Positions 33,973-42,469 of a DNA stretch of 64,000 nucleotides are shown one piece after another. Below the pieces are notes generated by a model, which searched no databases, was not told the DNA's origin, and saw only the letters and a list, made by a program, of their open reading frames with translations. Where the stretch lies: contig CM059187.1 of the NCBI GenBank assembly GCA_030323885.1, forward strand, positions 136,255,239-136,319,238. Reading direction: 5' to 3'. Origin of the DNA: Branchipolynoe longqiensis. Taxonomy: Eukaryota; Annelida; Polychaeta; Phyllodocida; Polynoidae. The translations under genes and the position numbers were made by a program. Within the stretch, counting starts at the first letter, position 1; every line of letters begins with the position of its first letter.

Positions 33973-34337
33973 CAATGTTGGGCGATCAGTCCTAAGCATT
34001 ACTTATTCATATTAACTTATTTACCACAGTCACCACTTAGCGGGTTTCTGAACCCTTCCAGCCATCTTCATTGTCACCACCTATTGGCTGTATTCCACCG
34101 TTTATTTTGCTGTCATGTAGACACTGACATCGTTCGCTGCTCCGATAGTCAGTTGCCAATTGGACACAAAACCGGAAGGTTGAGCCGATCACTGAACTTT
34201 GCCGCGGCCCACCCCTCAGCTACAGAACATACCGTCGATGAGTAGGGTTGAGATGCCGAGCGCCCTCTTCGTCTTGTGTAATTGAGCTCCTTATGTCATT
34301 GTGAATAAAAGCATCTTATACCACTACCGGTCTCGTC
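33973..34337 (+). mobile_element. possible solo LTR
   Basis: Begins TGTTGGGCGATC, has a GAATAAAAGCATCTTA poly-A-signal-like block near its end and ends GTCTCGTCA. The layout fits an LTR of ~365 bp, but I see no 5-bp duplication and no partner LTR. Confidence 0.3.
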
Positions 34338-34352
34338 ATTAATTACCTAATG

Positions 34353-34623
34353 CCAGGTACACACCTACCGTTTGTGCGCACCCACCTACCGTATATGATC
34401 TAAAACTGCCCGTTTCGCACACAAAAATCGCTAGGTGTGCGCTCCCCGCGCACACCTAGCGATTGCGATTCCCGACTAAAAACTCAGTTTTAGGGCTAAA
34501 ACGGGCCGATTATGATTGCGATTCGTGATTCGAAAAATGAATCGGCCCGTTTTCAGTTATAAGCGGGTCGGGTCGAGTCGCGAGTTTTAGTGCGCGAATC
34601 GTAAACGGTAGGTGTGTACTTGG
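34353..34623. mobile_element. hairpin-rich TIR element, 271 bp
   Basis: Ends CCAGGTACACACCTACCGTT and the inverse (aacggtaggtgtgtacttgg). Inside are two perfect 14-bp stems: 34429-34442/34448-34461 (CGCTAGGTGTGCGC with a 5-base loop) and 34498-34511/34540-34553 (AAAACGGGCCGATT). Confidence 0.8.
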
Positions 34624-34661
34624 AATAAGGCACATATAACCACCGATCAAACAAAGCCAGC

Positions 34662-34895
34662 CCTGATGGCCGAATGAGTTGAATGCTTGTCTCCCATGTA
34701 GCATTGTCACAGTGTTAGAAACATCCAGCGGAGTCAAACCAATGATTCAAAGATTGATACTTGTCGCAACATAGTCTGGCACTCAGCGTTACTAGGGTAG
34801 AGCAATGATTAGTGCTTATACATGTTATAGCAAAGACTAATTGTTCGCGATTGAAATTTCGCCTGCTTAATCAATAAAAACAACAACAAAAATAG
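34662..34895 (+). mobile_element. SINE-A, H2 head / T2 tail
   Basis: Starts CCCTGATGGCCGAATGAGTTG, keeps the body to 'actagggtagagcaatga' and then enters the T2 tail ('attgttcgcgattgaaattt', 'taatcaataaaaac') with an AACAACAACAAA end. Confidence 0.78.
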
Positions 34896-34910
34896 CTAGC
34901 AAGTTTCAAC

Positions 34911-35250
34911 ATTAGAGTTGCATAGATAGTTTTGAGTTTTCAGCGATTTTCTCAGATTAATACAAGAGATTGACCATTATAATCGAACTTACATTAGTTT
35001 GAAGTCACTTTTATTTTAAATTGCTAATATTGGAGATATTTGAAGTGAAAACATGCCAAATTAATTTTGGAAGTATGTCAAAATTCTGACACCATAGGCT
35101 TCAGCAGTAACAGGTCTGATTAAATAGGTTTAGTATCCCCTTCTATGCAGCGACAAATGCTTAATAAATGCATCAGTATCAAAATTGGATAAATAGGATC
35201 AAATATAGGTAATTGCTTTGGCTTTGAAAATTGTACACTTTCATCGGACT
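34911..35250. mobile_element. TTAA-MITE whose right end is amplified
   Basis: Left TIR is decayed (gagttgcatagatag). The body is typical ('gacaccataggcttcagcag') and the right subterminal and TIR (catcggact) run straight into the 90-bp array that follows. Confidence 0.8.
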
Positions 35251-35880
35251 ATGCAGCTTTATGAAGGAAAACTCTGAAAGCATTGATCAATGGGGCACAA
35301 AGTGTTTCGATTGTGAAAATCCTCCCACTTTCATCGGACTATGCAGCTTTATGAAGGAAAACTCTGAAAGCATTGATCAATGGGGCGCAAAGTGTTTTGA
35401 TTGTGAAAATCCTCCCACTTTCAACGGACTTTGCAGCTTTATGAAGGAAAACTCTGAAAGCATTGATCAATTGGGTGCAAAGTGCTTCGATTGTGGAAAT
35501 CCTCCCACTTTCATCGGACTGTGCAGCTTTATGAAGGAAAACTCTGAAAGCATTGATCAATGGGGCGCAAAGTGTTTCGATTGTGGAAATCATCCCACTT
35601 TCATCGGACTGTGCAGCTATATGAAGGAAAACTCTGAAAGCATTGATCAATGGGGTGCAAAGTGTTTTGATTATGAAAATCCTCCCACTTTCATCGCACT
35701 ATGCAGCTTTATGAAGGAAAACTCTGAAAGCATTGATCAATGGGGTGCAAAGTGTTTCGATTGTGAAAATCCTCCCACTTTCATCGGACTATGCAGCTTT
35801 ATGAAGGAAAACTCTGAAAGCATTGATCAATGGGGCGCAAAGTGTTTCGATTGTGAAAATCCTCCCACTTTCATCAGACT
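35251..35880 (+). repeat. 90-bp array, 7 units, built on a MITE end
   Basis: Units start at 35251, 35341, 35431, 35521, 35611, 35701 and 35791. Each ends with 'ccactttcatcggact' plus 'atgcagcttt', the right TIR of the TTAA-MITE, fused to a 45-bp segment (atgaaggaaaactctgaaag...). The array ends in a TIR-like 'agactatacagccttaa'. Because 90 is a multiple of three, a 222-codon frame (KCFDCENPPTF...) is open on the + strand and a shorter one on the minus. No evidence of expression. Confidence 0.95.
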
Positions 35881-36189
35881 ATACAGCCTTAAATCATGAC
35901 CCAGATTTCAGACAGTCGCTATGAGGGCACCGATGGTGGAGACTCACCGGGTACATCCATGCGTTCTGCAGCTGGTTCCCGGCATTTGTGTGTGCATGCA
36001 TTCAGAACCCTTGAGGTGGAAAATGGCGCGACAGCAAGTAACGACAGGAGCGCCCTCTGTACTGCATTGCCTGTACTGCATGATAGATGGATGTAGCTTA
36101 TTCCTCCAGGGTATGCATCACCACCCCCCACACACACACAAACATACATACACCACCAGGCGGTTATTTGTCTTCATCTCCCCCTTTAC
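35877..36189 (+). repeat. 314-bp tandem duplication, unit 1
   Basis: Starts 'gactatacagccttaaatca' and runs through 'ggtatgcatcaccacc' and a CA-rich patch to 'ttacag'. It is nearly identical to the next unit. Confidence 0.93.
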
Positions 36190-36500
36190 AGACTATACAG
36201 TCTTAAATCATGAACCAGATTTCAGACAGACGCTATGAGGGCACCGATGGTGGAGACTCACCGGGTACATCCATGCGTTCTGCAGCTGGTTCCCGGCATT
36301 TGTGTGTGCATGCATTCAGAACCCTTGAGGTGGAAAATGGCGCGACAGCAAGTAACGACAGGAGCGCCCTCTGTACTGCATTGCCTGTACTGCATGATAG
36401 ATGGATGTAGCTTATTCCTCCAGGGTATGCATCACCACCCCCCCCACACACACAAACATACATACACCACCAGGCGGTTATTTGTCTTCATCTTAGGCGA
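36190..36500 (+). repeat. 314-bp tandem duplication, unit 2
   Basis: Second copy, with very few substitutions and a longer C run near 36437. It again begins with the MITE-end-like 'gactatacagtcttaaatca', so the duplication boundary coincides with a relic TIR. Confidence 0.93.
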
Positions 36501-36589
36501 ACAATTGCCTTCCCTGTATTTATGGCTGTTCCCGCAAAGAGTCCTATCCAGAGATTTCCACGAGGAGCCGCGTTTGTTTCCATAGCTCG

Positions 36590-36686
36590 TTCGGTTCTTC
36601 TTTTTTATTCTTTAAATTTTAAATGTTTTCTTTGGTTTTCTGCTTCTTGGGAAAATAGCACATGTTATTGTTGGTACATTAGTTGA
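36590..36686 (-). mobile_element. T2-repeat distal part, left of MITE insertion
   Basis: Matches 38140-38234 ('ttttctgcttcttgggaaaa', 'gttattgttggtacattagt'). Its continuation is found on the far side of the MITE at 37041. Confidence 0.75.
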
Positions 36687-37040
36687 TTAAAGTTGCATAG
36701 TCCGATGGTTTTGAGTTTCTCTCATTTTCTGAGATAAACATATTAGGTTGTTCATTATAATCTATCTTACTTTGGTTTGAAATAACTTTTATTTTAAATC
36801 TCAAACTTTTGAGATATTTGAAATGGAAGCATGCTAAATTAATTTTGGCAAGCTTGCCAACACTCTATCACCATAGGCTTCTGCAGTAACATGTTCTATT
36901 AATTGACTCAGTAGTCCCTTCTATGTGCTGGTAAATGTTTAATAAGTGCATCAGTATCTAAGGTAGATATGTTGAATCAAATCTAGATAATTGTTTTGGT
37001 TTTGAAAATTGGATGTTTTCATCGGACTATGCAGCTTTAA
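36687..37040. mobile_element. TTAA-MITE, complete, with empty-site evidence
   Basis: TTAA at 36687-36690 and 37037-37040. The host repeat reads 'ggtacattagttgat' before it and 'gcaggggaaatttcaatc' after it. The uninterrupted paralogue at 38221-38250 reads across the same point with a single TTAA (38235-38238). This fixes TTAA as the duplicated target and the TIR as starting AGTTGCATAG. Confidence 0.95.
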
Positions 37041-37263
37041 GCAGGGGAAATTTCAATCGCAGACAATATTATTGGTCTTCGTCATTCCTTTGCTCCTTGC
37101 TCTATCCCAGTAATGCCAAGTGCCAAGCTCAGTAGTGACAAGTACCAATTTTTAAGTCATTGGTTTGATTCGACCAGGGTTGAACCCAGGGTGTTCGGTT
37201 GGAACCCACGATTTACCAGAACAGGAGGCGGATGCTCAGCTCATTTGTCCATCGCATCTGGTT
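37041..37263 (-). mobile_element. SINE-A with T2 tail, H2 head
   Basis: Continues the repeat interrupted by the MITE: T2 tail (gaaatttcaatcgcagac), 'ttgctctatcccagtaatgc', body, and the H2 head at right (gctcagctcatttgtccat). The SINE was present before the MITE landed in its TTAA. Confidence 0.8.
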
Positions 37264-37937
37264 ATTGCGGAGCAGAATCCTGCTTAATATATACATGATG
37301 TATAATTTATTATGCGAGTATAGGGATACGTAAGGGAATATTACTTATTATTATTGTTGTTGTTATCCTCAGTAAGATGCAACACTTTACCAGTTGTGCC
37401 ATATCGCCCCCAGATATTGATCAGTGTCAGTCGCACTGGAGGATTTTTTATGAATATATATGTGATGCATAGCAAATTATGTGAGTATAAAGTTACGTAA
37501 GGGTTAATTATTATTATTGCTATACTCCACAAGACCAACTATGTACCGGTGGCTCCACCTTCTCCTCCTTGCCTCCACCGGATGTAGCTCAGTGTCAGTC
37601 GCACCGGAGGATATATATATCCATGTGGAATCTGGCGCCTTGAACTAGATGTCGGCATAGGCAGCTGGAGACTTGTATTTAGCTCTTCAGCAGTCCAGGA
37701 TTTGCACCCTAACGCTGTCTTTAATGGGCACTTTCTAAGATGACTGTTATTCTCCATCTGTATGTACATTACTACATATATACAAAGTAATATATATTTC
37801 GACTTACATATATATATATGTAGTAATACATTCATTGTATATATTACTTTATATATGTGTGTGCAGTGATATGTACTGACCTCTCATTCAAGGAGCCACA
37901 CAGACAGGTAAGTGTAGATAGGCTGATAGCCTTAGGG
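37264..37937. other. no gene; recurrent short repeat with ATT end
   Basis: 'tttattatgcgagtataggg' at about 37310 and 'aaattatgtgagtataaagt' at about 37472 precede ATT repeats, and 'cagtgtcagtcgcac-ggagga' occurs at about 37422 and 37590. A fold-back TA-rich pair lies near 37790-37850. Unidentified repeat family. Confidence 0.45.
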
Positions 37938-38040
37938 AACCTATGTGGTGTAATGGTTAGTAGGCCTAAACTAGACCGGAATGCAAGAGTTCGAATCCTA
38001 CTCTATGCACCAAATTTCCTATTTTCATCACGCGCATGAT
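37938..38040 (+). mobile_element. tRNA-like SINE head (SINE-D?)
   Basis: Box A TGTGGTGTAATGGTTAG and box B GAGTTCGAATCCT are spaced as in a tRNA and followed by 'ctatgcacca'. The acceptor arms do not pair well, so this is a tRNA-derived repeat or pseudo-tRNA and not a working gene. The segment after it (aaatttcctattttcatcac) recurs inverted at about 41901-41925, on the other side of the YR element. Confidence 0.55.
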
Positions 38041-38063
38041 ATATATATATATATATATATATC

Positions 38064-38335
38064 GTTGATTAACCAAGGGAAATTTCAATCGCGGACAATT
38101 GGTATTCCTCATTCCACCGCTCCTTACCCTATCTCCTTCTTCGTTTTTCTTAAATTTGTTTTCTTTATTTTTGTTGTTGCGTTTTCTGCTTGTTGCTGAA
38201 ATGGAACATTTGTTATTATTGGTACATTATTTGATTAAGCAAGGGAAATTTCAATCGCGGACAATTGGTATTCCTCATTCCACCGCTCCTTACCATATCC
38301 CCTTCTTCTTTTTTCTTAAATTTGTTTTCTTTATT
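38064..38335 (-). repeat. T2-tail repeat, two tandem partial copies
   Basis: 'gggaaatttcaatcgcggac' to 'cttaaatttgttttctttat' occurs at about 38079-38172 and again at 38240-38335. The second copy contains the intact TTAA that corresponds to the MITE-occupied site at 36687. Confidence 0.82.
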
Positions 38336-38364
38336 AGCTACCAATATATATATATATATATATC

Positions 38365-38534
38365 TATATATAATCTATTATATACATATAAACGCTCGGA
38401 GAATTAATTAGTATTTATTAGTGTCGATTCTACTCGACTGAATATTGGCCAATCGCCGTCGTCCGCTGTCCCCTGCTGCGGTGCTGCGGCCCTCGACATG
38501 GCCCGATCTGGTTTGAATCGTCACTTGCCTCCAG
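38365..38534 (+). repeat. split direct repeat A1 (170 bp)
   Basis: Starts TATATATAATCTATTATA and ends CACTTGCCTCCAG. Same length as A2; the few differences include ATG in A1 (38498-38500) where A2 has GCG, and one T-G/T-A change. The ATG could start a short frame within A1, which stops after about 57 codons. Confidence 0.95.
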
Positions 38535-38634
38535 CTGTCACATATACATCGTCACATATACATCGACCGACATCGCTGCGGAGAGCGGCAGCACCGTTCA
38601 TGACGGAGAGAGATGGGTGGACCTTAATGAGGAC

Positions 38635-39108
38635 ATGGTTGTCAATAGTGACATTGCAGACGGAGGGGTGATTGACACTCGAGCCGATGGTCACGGCGAC
38701 CAAATCGGGCCCATCAATACCATTACTGATGAGAAACTTACATTCTGGGGCACTGTTAATATAAAGGATGCCGAGGGTCGTTTACACATTCGGGATGTGG
38801 GCAATCATATATTGGTCTCACTTTCCGAGCGGATAGACGGTAACAAATTCCAATTTGAAGTATATCGATCATGTTTTGAGGGCAATTGTGACTGTACCCA
38901 CTTTATTGAAGCAAACCGCTCCCAGCTGAAGCCTTGTAGATTTGTTGTTAGAAAACTATTCTTCAGGGGGGATAACGATCCCGACGCTATATTTATATTG
39001 CTAGGAGTGGTAATCGGTTTCAGGGTAATAAATGATGAGTGTGTTACCTCCTATAACACCAGGGAGAGGAAGGCTAGGAACAACTGGGAGCGCGAGATAA
39101 TTTTTTAG
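38635..39108 (+). CDS. YR element: pre-RT reading frame, ends in TAG
   Basis: Same frame as the RT frame that follows; the frame is open from about 38422 and its first in-frame ATG is at 38635. I do not recognise a gag motif or zinc knuckle. Near the end, FILLGVVIGFRV followed by SYN resembles the segment that usually precedes the RT domain in DIRS/Ngaro-type proteins. The TAG at 39106-39108 interrupts this conserved lead-in; downstream codons continue smoothly with KFHAELAEGNISRV. It is either a disabling point mutation or a readthrough/translational control site; the former is simpler. Confidence 0.6.
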   Translation: MVVNSDIADGGVIDTRADGHGDQIGPINTITDEKLTFWGTVNIKDAEGRLHIRDVGNHILVSLSERIDGNKFQFEVYRSCFEGNCDCTHFIEANRSQLKPCRFVVRKLFFRGDNDPDAIFILLGVVIGFRVINDECVTSYNTRERKARNNWEREIIF

Positions 39109-41478
39109 AAGTTTCACGCAGAGCTAGCCGAGGGGAATATATCCAGGGTCCTTGACAAGCCTCAGTGCACACATTCGGTGTTTGTCGTACCGAAAGACGA
39201 TGGCGGTGGTAGAACCGTCGTCGATTGTAGCAGGCCAAAAGGGAATTCTGTCAACCACTACACACATGGCATAGCCACTACCTTCAGCTATAAAAGCATT
39301 GATAACGTTACTGACTGCATGGAGAGAGATGATTTTCTATCTACCATAGACATTAAGGATGCTTATAGAGCTGTCTCCATTCATCCTTGCGACAGGCCTC
39401 GTCAGGGGCTTGCTATCGCTAGGGCGCTTGGTGATGACGGAGCCTATTACCTAGACAATAGACTTAGCATGGGCCTTTCCTCTAGCCCATACATATTTTC
39501 TAAAATCTCAGACTTTATTGTAAGATGTGCTGTAAGGGAGGGCGTGACTCGAGTCATTAATTACCTCGATGATTTCTGTGTCTTAGGTCAGAGTGAGTTT
39601 GAGGCCATGCGGGCCCAGAGGTTAGTTCTAGGCATTATCCGCAGGTTGGGGTTTTATGTCAGCTATAAGAAGGTGAGCAAGGCTGGACGGAGAGTTCGGT
39701 TCCTTGGAATCATCATTGATTCGGACAAGTTGGAACTCACCCTTCCTATAGATAAGTTGGATAAAATGAGACGGACACTTGTAACAATGAGGGATCGGAA
39801 GAAAGCTTCAAAGAGGGAGCTCGAACAGGTCGGGGGAATCCTAGCCCAATGTGCAAAGGTGATCAGGGGCGGGCAAACCTTTACTAGGAGGATATTTGAT
39901 ATGTCAGCAGCACTCAAGGAGGGCCACCATAGGGTTAGGCTAACTAAGGGGGTACGCGAAGATCTCGAATGGTGGATCACATTTTCCGCCCACTTTAATG
40001 GCAAGGCCAAAATTCTGGGTCGGTTTGCCCCCCTCATTGCCTCCTACAGTGATGCATCTGGATGGGGTCTGGGTGCTCTTCACGGTAACGACTGGCTGGT
40101 CGGCTCTTTTGTTGAGGCCGACGATAGATTGCTCATGGGCTACGTGGGTCACCATCATGTTAGTCCCGAGGGCCATGTAGCTTCTTCCCATATAAATATT
40201 AGGGAGATGGCTGCAGTCTATGCCGCCTGCGAGAGGTGGTCACAGAAGTGGGCTGATGCAACTGTTGTGATGGTTACTGATAGTGCTGTCGTTCAGGCTG
40301 CCCTGAGCACAGGCAGATCAAGATCTGGCGGGATCATGTATTATCTCAGGAGATTGTTTTGGATGGCGGTGAGCAGGAATTTTGAGTTCAAGTCTGTTTA
40401 CATTCGTAGTAAGGATAATGTGATCTGTGACTCCCTGAGCCGCCTCAACGACAGTGCTAGCAACACCAGGATTTTAGAAGCTGACCCAGAGGGTTTAATC
40501 TGCTGTAGGGCTAAACTTTTTCATACTCTATTCTCTTACAGAAAGGTCTCAGCTGAGCAGTTCTACGCGCCAAATTCGATAACAACAAGGGCTGTCCAAG
40601 TCAAGAGATACTTGGCCTTTGTGGAGACTTTTAGTTCTACTCGTGCTCCTGTTCCATGTTCGGATGAGCAAGTCGCCCTATATGCAACTTGGCTTGCCTG
40701 CTCTATGAAGTATAGCTCAATCACTAACTACCTGAGCGGTTTAAACTACTTTCTAAAACAGACTGGTGCTCAGCCAATCGACTACAACAGTTTCATTATC
40801 TCTTCTACACTGAGGGGTATTAAGCGGGTCAAGGGTGATGCCCCACGTCAGGCCAGGCCCCTGCTTCCTTCTATGATGAGGAAGATATTTGCTATGCTGC
40901 GCTCGTCCCCGGGCCATACATCGTGGAGAGCGGCTATACTAGTTTCCTTTAGAGCCCTTCTGCGGAAGGCGCAGGTCACCCTCTCGGACTCAACGCTTCA
41001 GAGGGGGGATTTCAAAATTTTTGACTGGGGCATGGTCATAACGATTAGGAAAAGTAAGACCATTCAGTTTGCTGAGAGACTATTGGAAGTCCCCGTTGCT
41101 CGATGTGCCGACCCAGGGATGTGCGCAGTCCACTGGGTTGAACTGCACTTCACCCAGCTTCCCGCGGGACCCGGAGAGGAAGCATTCAGGCTTCCTGATG
41201 GGTCGGGCGGCTCTACGCCAATGACATATGCTATTTACCAGCAGACTCTAAAGACCTTTGCAGCAAGGGCAGGTATTGATGTCGACGACTTATCATCACA
41301 TTCACTTCGCCGAGGTGGCTGCACCTTTTTTGCCTTATGTGGGGGTACGGTAGAGGAAATTAAGGTACGGGGGGACTGGGCATCTGACACAGTTTACGCA
41401 TATCTTAAAACCCCCTTATCTGTCCGGATTATGGACGACATGAGGGTGGCAGCCACCTTGTGCTCCGAAACGGCTTGA
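39109..41478 (+). CDS. YR element: RT - RNase H - tyrosine recombinase
   Basis: Open from just after the TAG to TGA at 41476-41478; I take no real start codon here. Numbering from codon 39178 as residue 1: RT motif A DIKDAY (residues ~58-63), SMGL-SSP block (~97-104), catalytic YLDD (129-132); RNase H with YSDASG (D292), E343, VTDSA (D368) and a final D418 in KDNVICDSLSR; then an N-terminal core-binding region (~460-560) and the recombinase with R596 (LLRKAQ), HSLRR (H708, R711), W734 and the nucleophile, probably Y742 (AYL). All key residues I can place are present. The product would copy element RNA and recombine the circular DNA into the genome. No frameshift seen in this part. Confidence 0.93.
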   Translation, partial: KFHAELAEGNISRVLDKPQCTHSVFVVPKDDGGGRTVVDCSRPKGNSVNHYTHGIATTFSYKSIDNVTDCMERDDFLSTIDIKDAYRAVSIHPCDRPRQGLAIARALGDDGAYYLDNRLSMGLSSSPYIFSKISDFIVRCAVREGVTRVINYLDDFCVLGQSEFEAMRAQRLVLGIIRRLGFYVSYKKVSKAGRRVRFLGIIIDSDKLELTLPIDKLDKMRRTLVTMRDRKKASKRELEQVGGILAQCAKVIRGGQTFTRRIFDMSAALKEGHHRVRLTKGVREDLEWWITFSAHFNGKAKILGRFAPLIASYSDASGWGLGALHGNDWLVGSFVEADDRLLMGYVGHHHVSPEGHVASSHINIREMAAVYAACERWSQKWADATVVMVTDSAVVQAALSTGRSRSGGIMYYLRRLFWMAVSRNFEFKSVYIRSKDNVICDSLSRLNDSASNTRILEADPEGLICCRAKLFHTLFSYRKVSAEQFYAPNSITTRAVQVKRYLAFVETFSSTRAPVPCSDEQVALYATWLACSMKYSSITNYLSGLNYFLKQTGAQPIDYNSFIISSTLRGIKRVKGDAPRQARPLLPSMMRKIFAMLRSSPGHTSWRAAILVSFRALLRKAQVTLSDSTLQRGDFKIFDWGMVITIRKSKTIQFAERLLEVPVARCADPGMCAVHWVELHFTQLPAGPGEEAFRLPDGSGGSTPMTYAIYQQTLKTFAARAGIDVDDLSSHSLRRGGCTFFALCGGTVEEIKVRGDWASDTVYAYLKTPLSVRIMDDMRVAATLCSETA

Positions 41479-41510
41479 TTGGTTTGGGTGGGAGTCATGC
41501 GGCTCCCTTT

Positions 41511-41588
41511 GGCATTTATCGCTCAGCCCGGAGTCGAATAAACGAACCAACCCAATCTGCTGTCTCTCTTCAATTCGTAGGGGAGGCT
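41511..41588 (+). repeat. split direct repeat B1 (78 bp)
   Basis: Starts GGCATTTATCGCTCAGCCCG and ends GTAGGGGAGGCT. It differs from B2 by about one base. It contains AATAAA (in 'gtcgaataaacg'), a possible poly-A signal. Confidence 0.95.
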
Positions 41589-41593
41589 TATAT

Positions 41594-41763
41594 TATATAT
41601 AATCTATTATATACATATAAACGCTCGGAGAATTAATTAGTATTTATTAGTGTCGATTCTACTCGACTGAATATTGGCCAATCGCCGTCGTCCGCTGTCC
41701 CCTACTGCGGTGCTGCGGCCCTCGACGCGGCCCGATCTGGTTTGAATCGTCACTTGCCTCCAG
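41594..41763 (+). repeat. split direct repeat A2 (170 bp)
   Basis: Second copy of A, 5 bp (TATAT) after B1. The B1-A2 join should equal the junction of a circularised element, the presumed recombination site. Confidence 0.95.
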
Positions 41764-41786
41764 TTTTTTGCTTTTGTATTAGGTAG

Positions 41787-41862
41787 GGCATTTATCGCTC
41801 AGCCCGGAGTCGAATAAACGAACCAACCCAATCTGCTGTCTCTCGTCAATTCGTAGGGGAGG

Positions 41863-41864
<2 letters not shown>
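41787..41864 (+). repeat. split direct repeat B2 (78 bp), 3' terminus
   Basis: Second copy of B, 23 bp after A2, followed directly by (TA)n. Confidence 0.95.
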
Positions 41865-41901
<37 letters not shown>

Positions 41902-42095
41902 TGGGTGTGATGAAAATGGGAAATATATATATACACATGTATATGTAGGTACTAATTTATAATGTGGATATATGTAATGGCGGACCCCTTAATCTTTCTC
42001 TCTGTCCATCTTAACCTCCATGATATTCACTGCGGAGCGGGCATTCTCTCCTTCCCGCTTCCTCCACGCCGTCAGCTAACGGTCATTTTCAAACG

Positions 42096-42127
<32 letters not shown>

Positions 42128-42469
42128 TAGCAGAGGAACCGACCTGCAATAAAAACCATTAGCAAACGCTCGACAGGTGGCGCCACTGCACCGCTGGATC
42201 CTTTATAGGGGATACCTAAGGACATTTCGGCCTGCACTTTATAGGAGTTTATATCGGCACCTATATATAGTGGCTGGTCTCATTGGATTGGATCGTAAGA
42301 TCTCCCTCCAGAGTCCAGTAAAGGGCTCCTACCAATTACAACGGCTCTCTTTTACCCCCAAAGCCACCGACTAGTGCTAGAACGGGGACTCTTTACTGCA
42401 AGATGAATAGGCGTGTATTATAGTTGTCGCTTGTTTGTGGCATGCGATGGGTTTTGTGACATCCATATG
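41865..42469. other. no gene; TA microsatellites
   Basis: (TA)n at about 41866-41898 and 42097-42124. 41901-41925 is the inverse of sequence at about 38012-38038. The rest is unassigned. Confidence 0.5.

Larger units (their letters stand above)
38365..41864 (+). mobile_element. Ngaro-like tyrosine-recombinase retrotransposon
   Basis: A 3.5-kb element with the order A1 (38365-38534), RT-RNase H-recombinase frame (to 41478), B1 (41511-41588), A2 (41594-41763), B2 (41787-41864). This split-direct-repeat layout, together with absence of a methyltransferase domain between RNase H and recombinase, points to the Ngaro group and not to DIRS1 (inverted terminal repeats). No integrase/transposase, no LTRs, no target duplication, all as expected for YR elements. 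Gag and the hydrolase seen in many Ngaro elements are not recognisable, and the element is shorter than usual. A1/A2 and B1/B2 are nearly identical, implying a young insertion. Both ends abut (TA)n. Confidence 0.93.

Noticed and set aside
35231..35899. 222-codon Cys-containing repeat protein
   Set aside because: Frame stays open because the DNA unit is 90 bp; each unit includes a MITE TIR, and the antisense strand is also open in part.
37938..38012. Functional tRNA gene (Gln/Glu-like)
   Set aside because: Box A and B present, but no consistent acceptor or anticodon stem; treated as a SINE head or pseudo-tRNA.
38365..41864. DIRS1-type or LTR retrotransposon
   Set aside because: DIRS1 has inverted terminal repeats and a methyltransferase domain; LTR elements have an integrase and simple terminal direct repeats. 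Here the repeats are split direct repeats and the C-terminus is a tyrosine recombinase.
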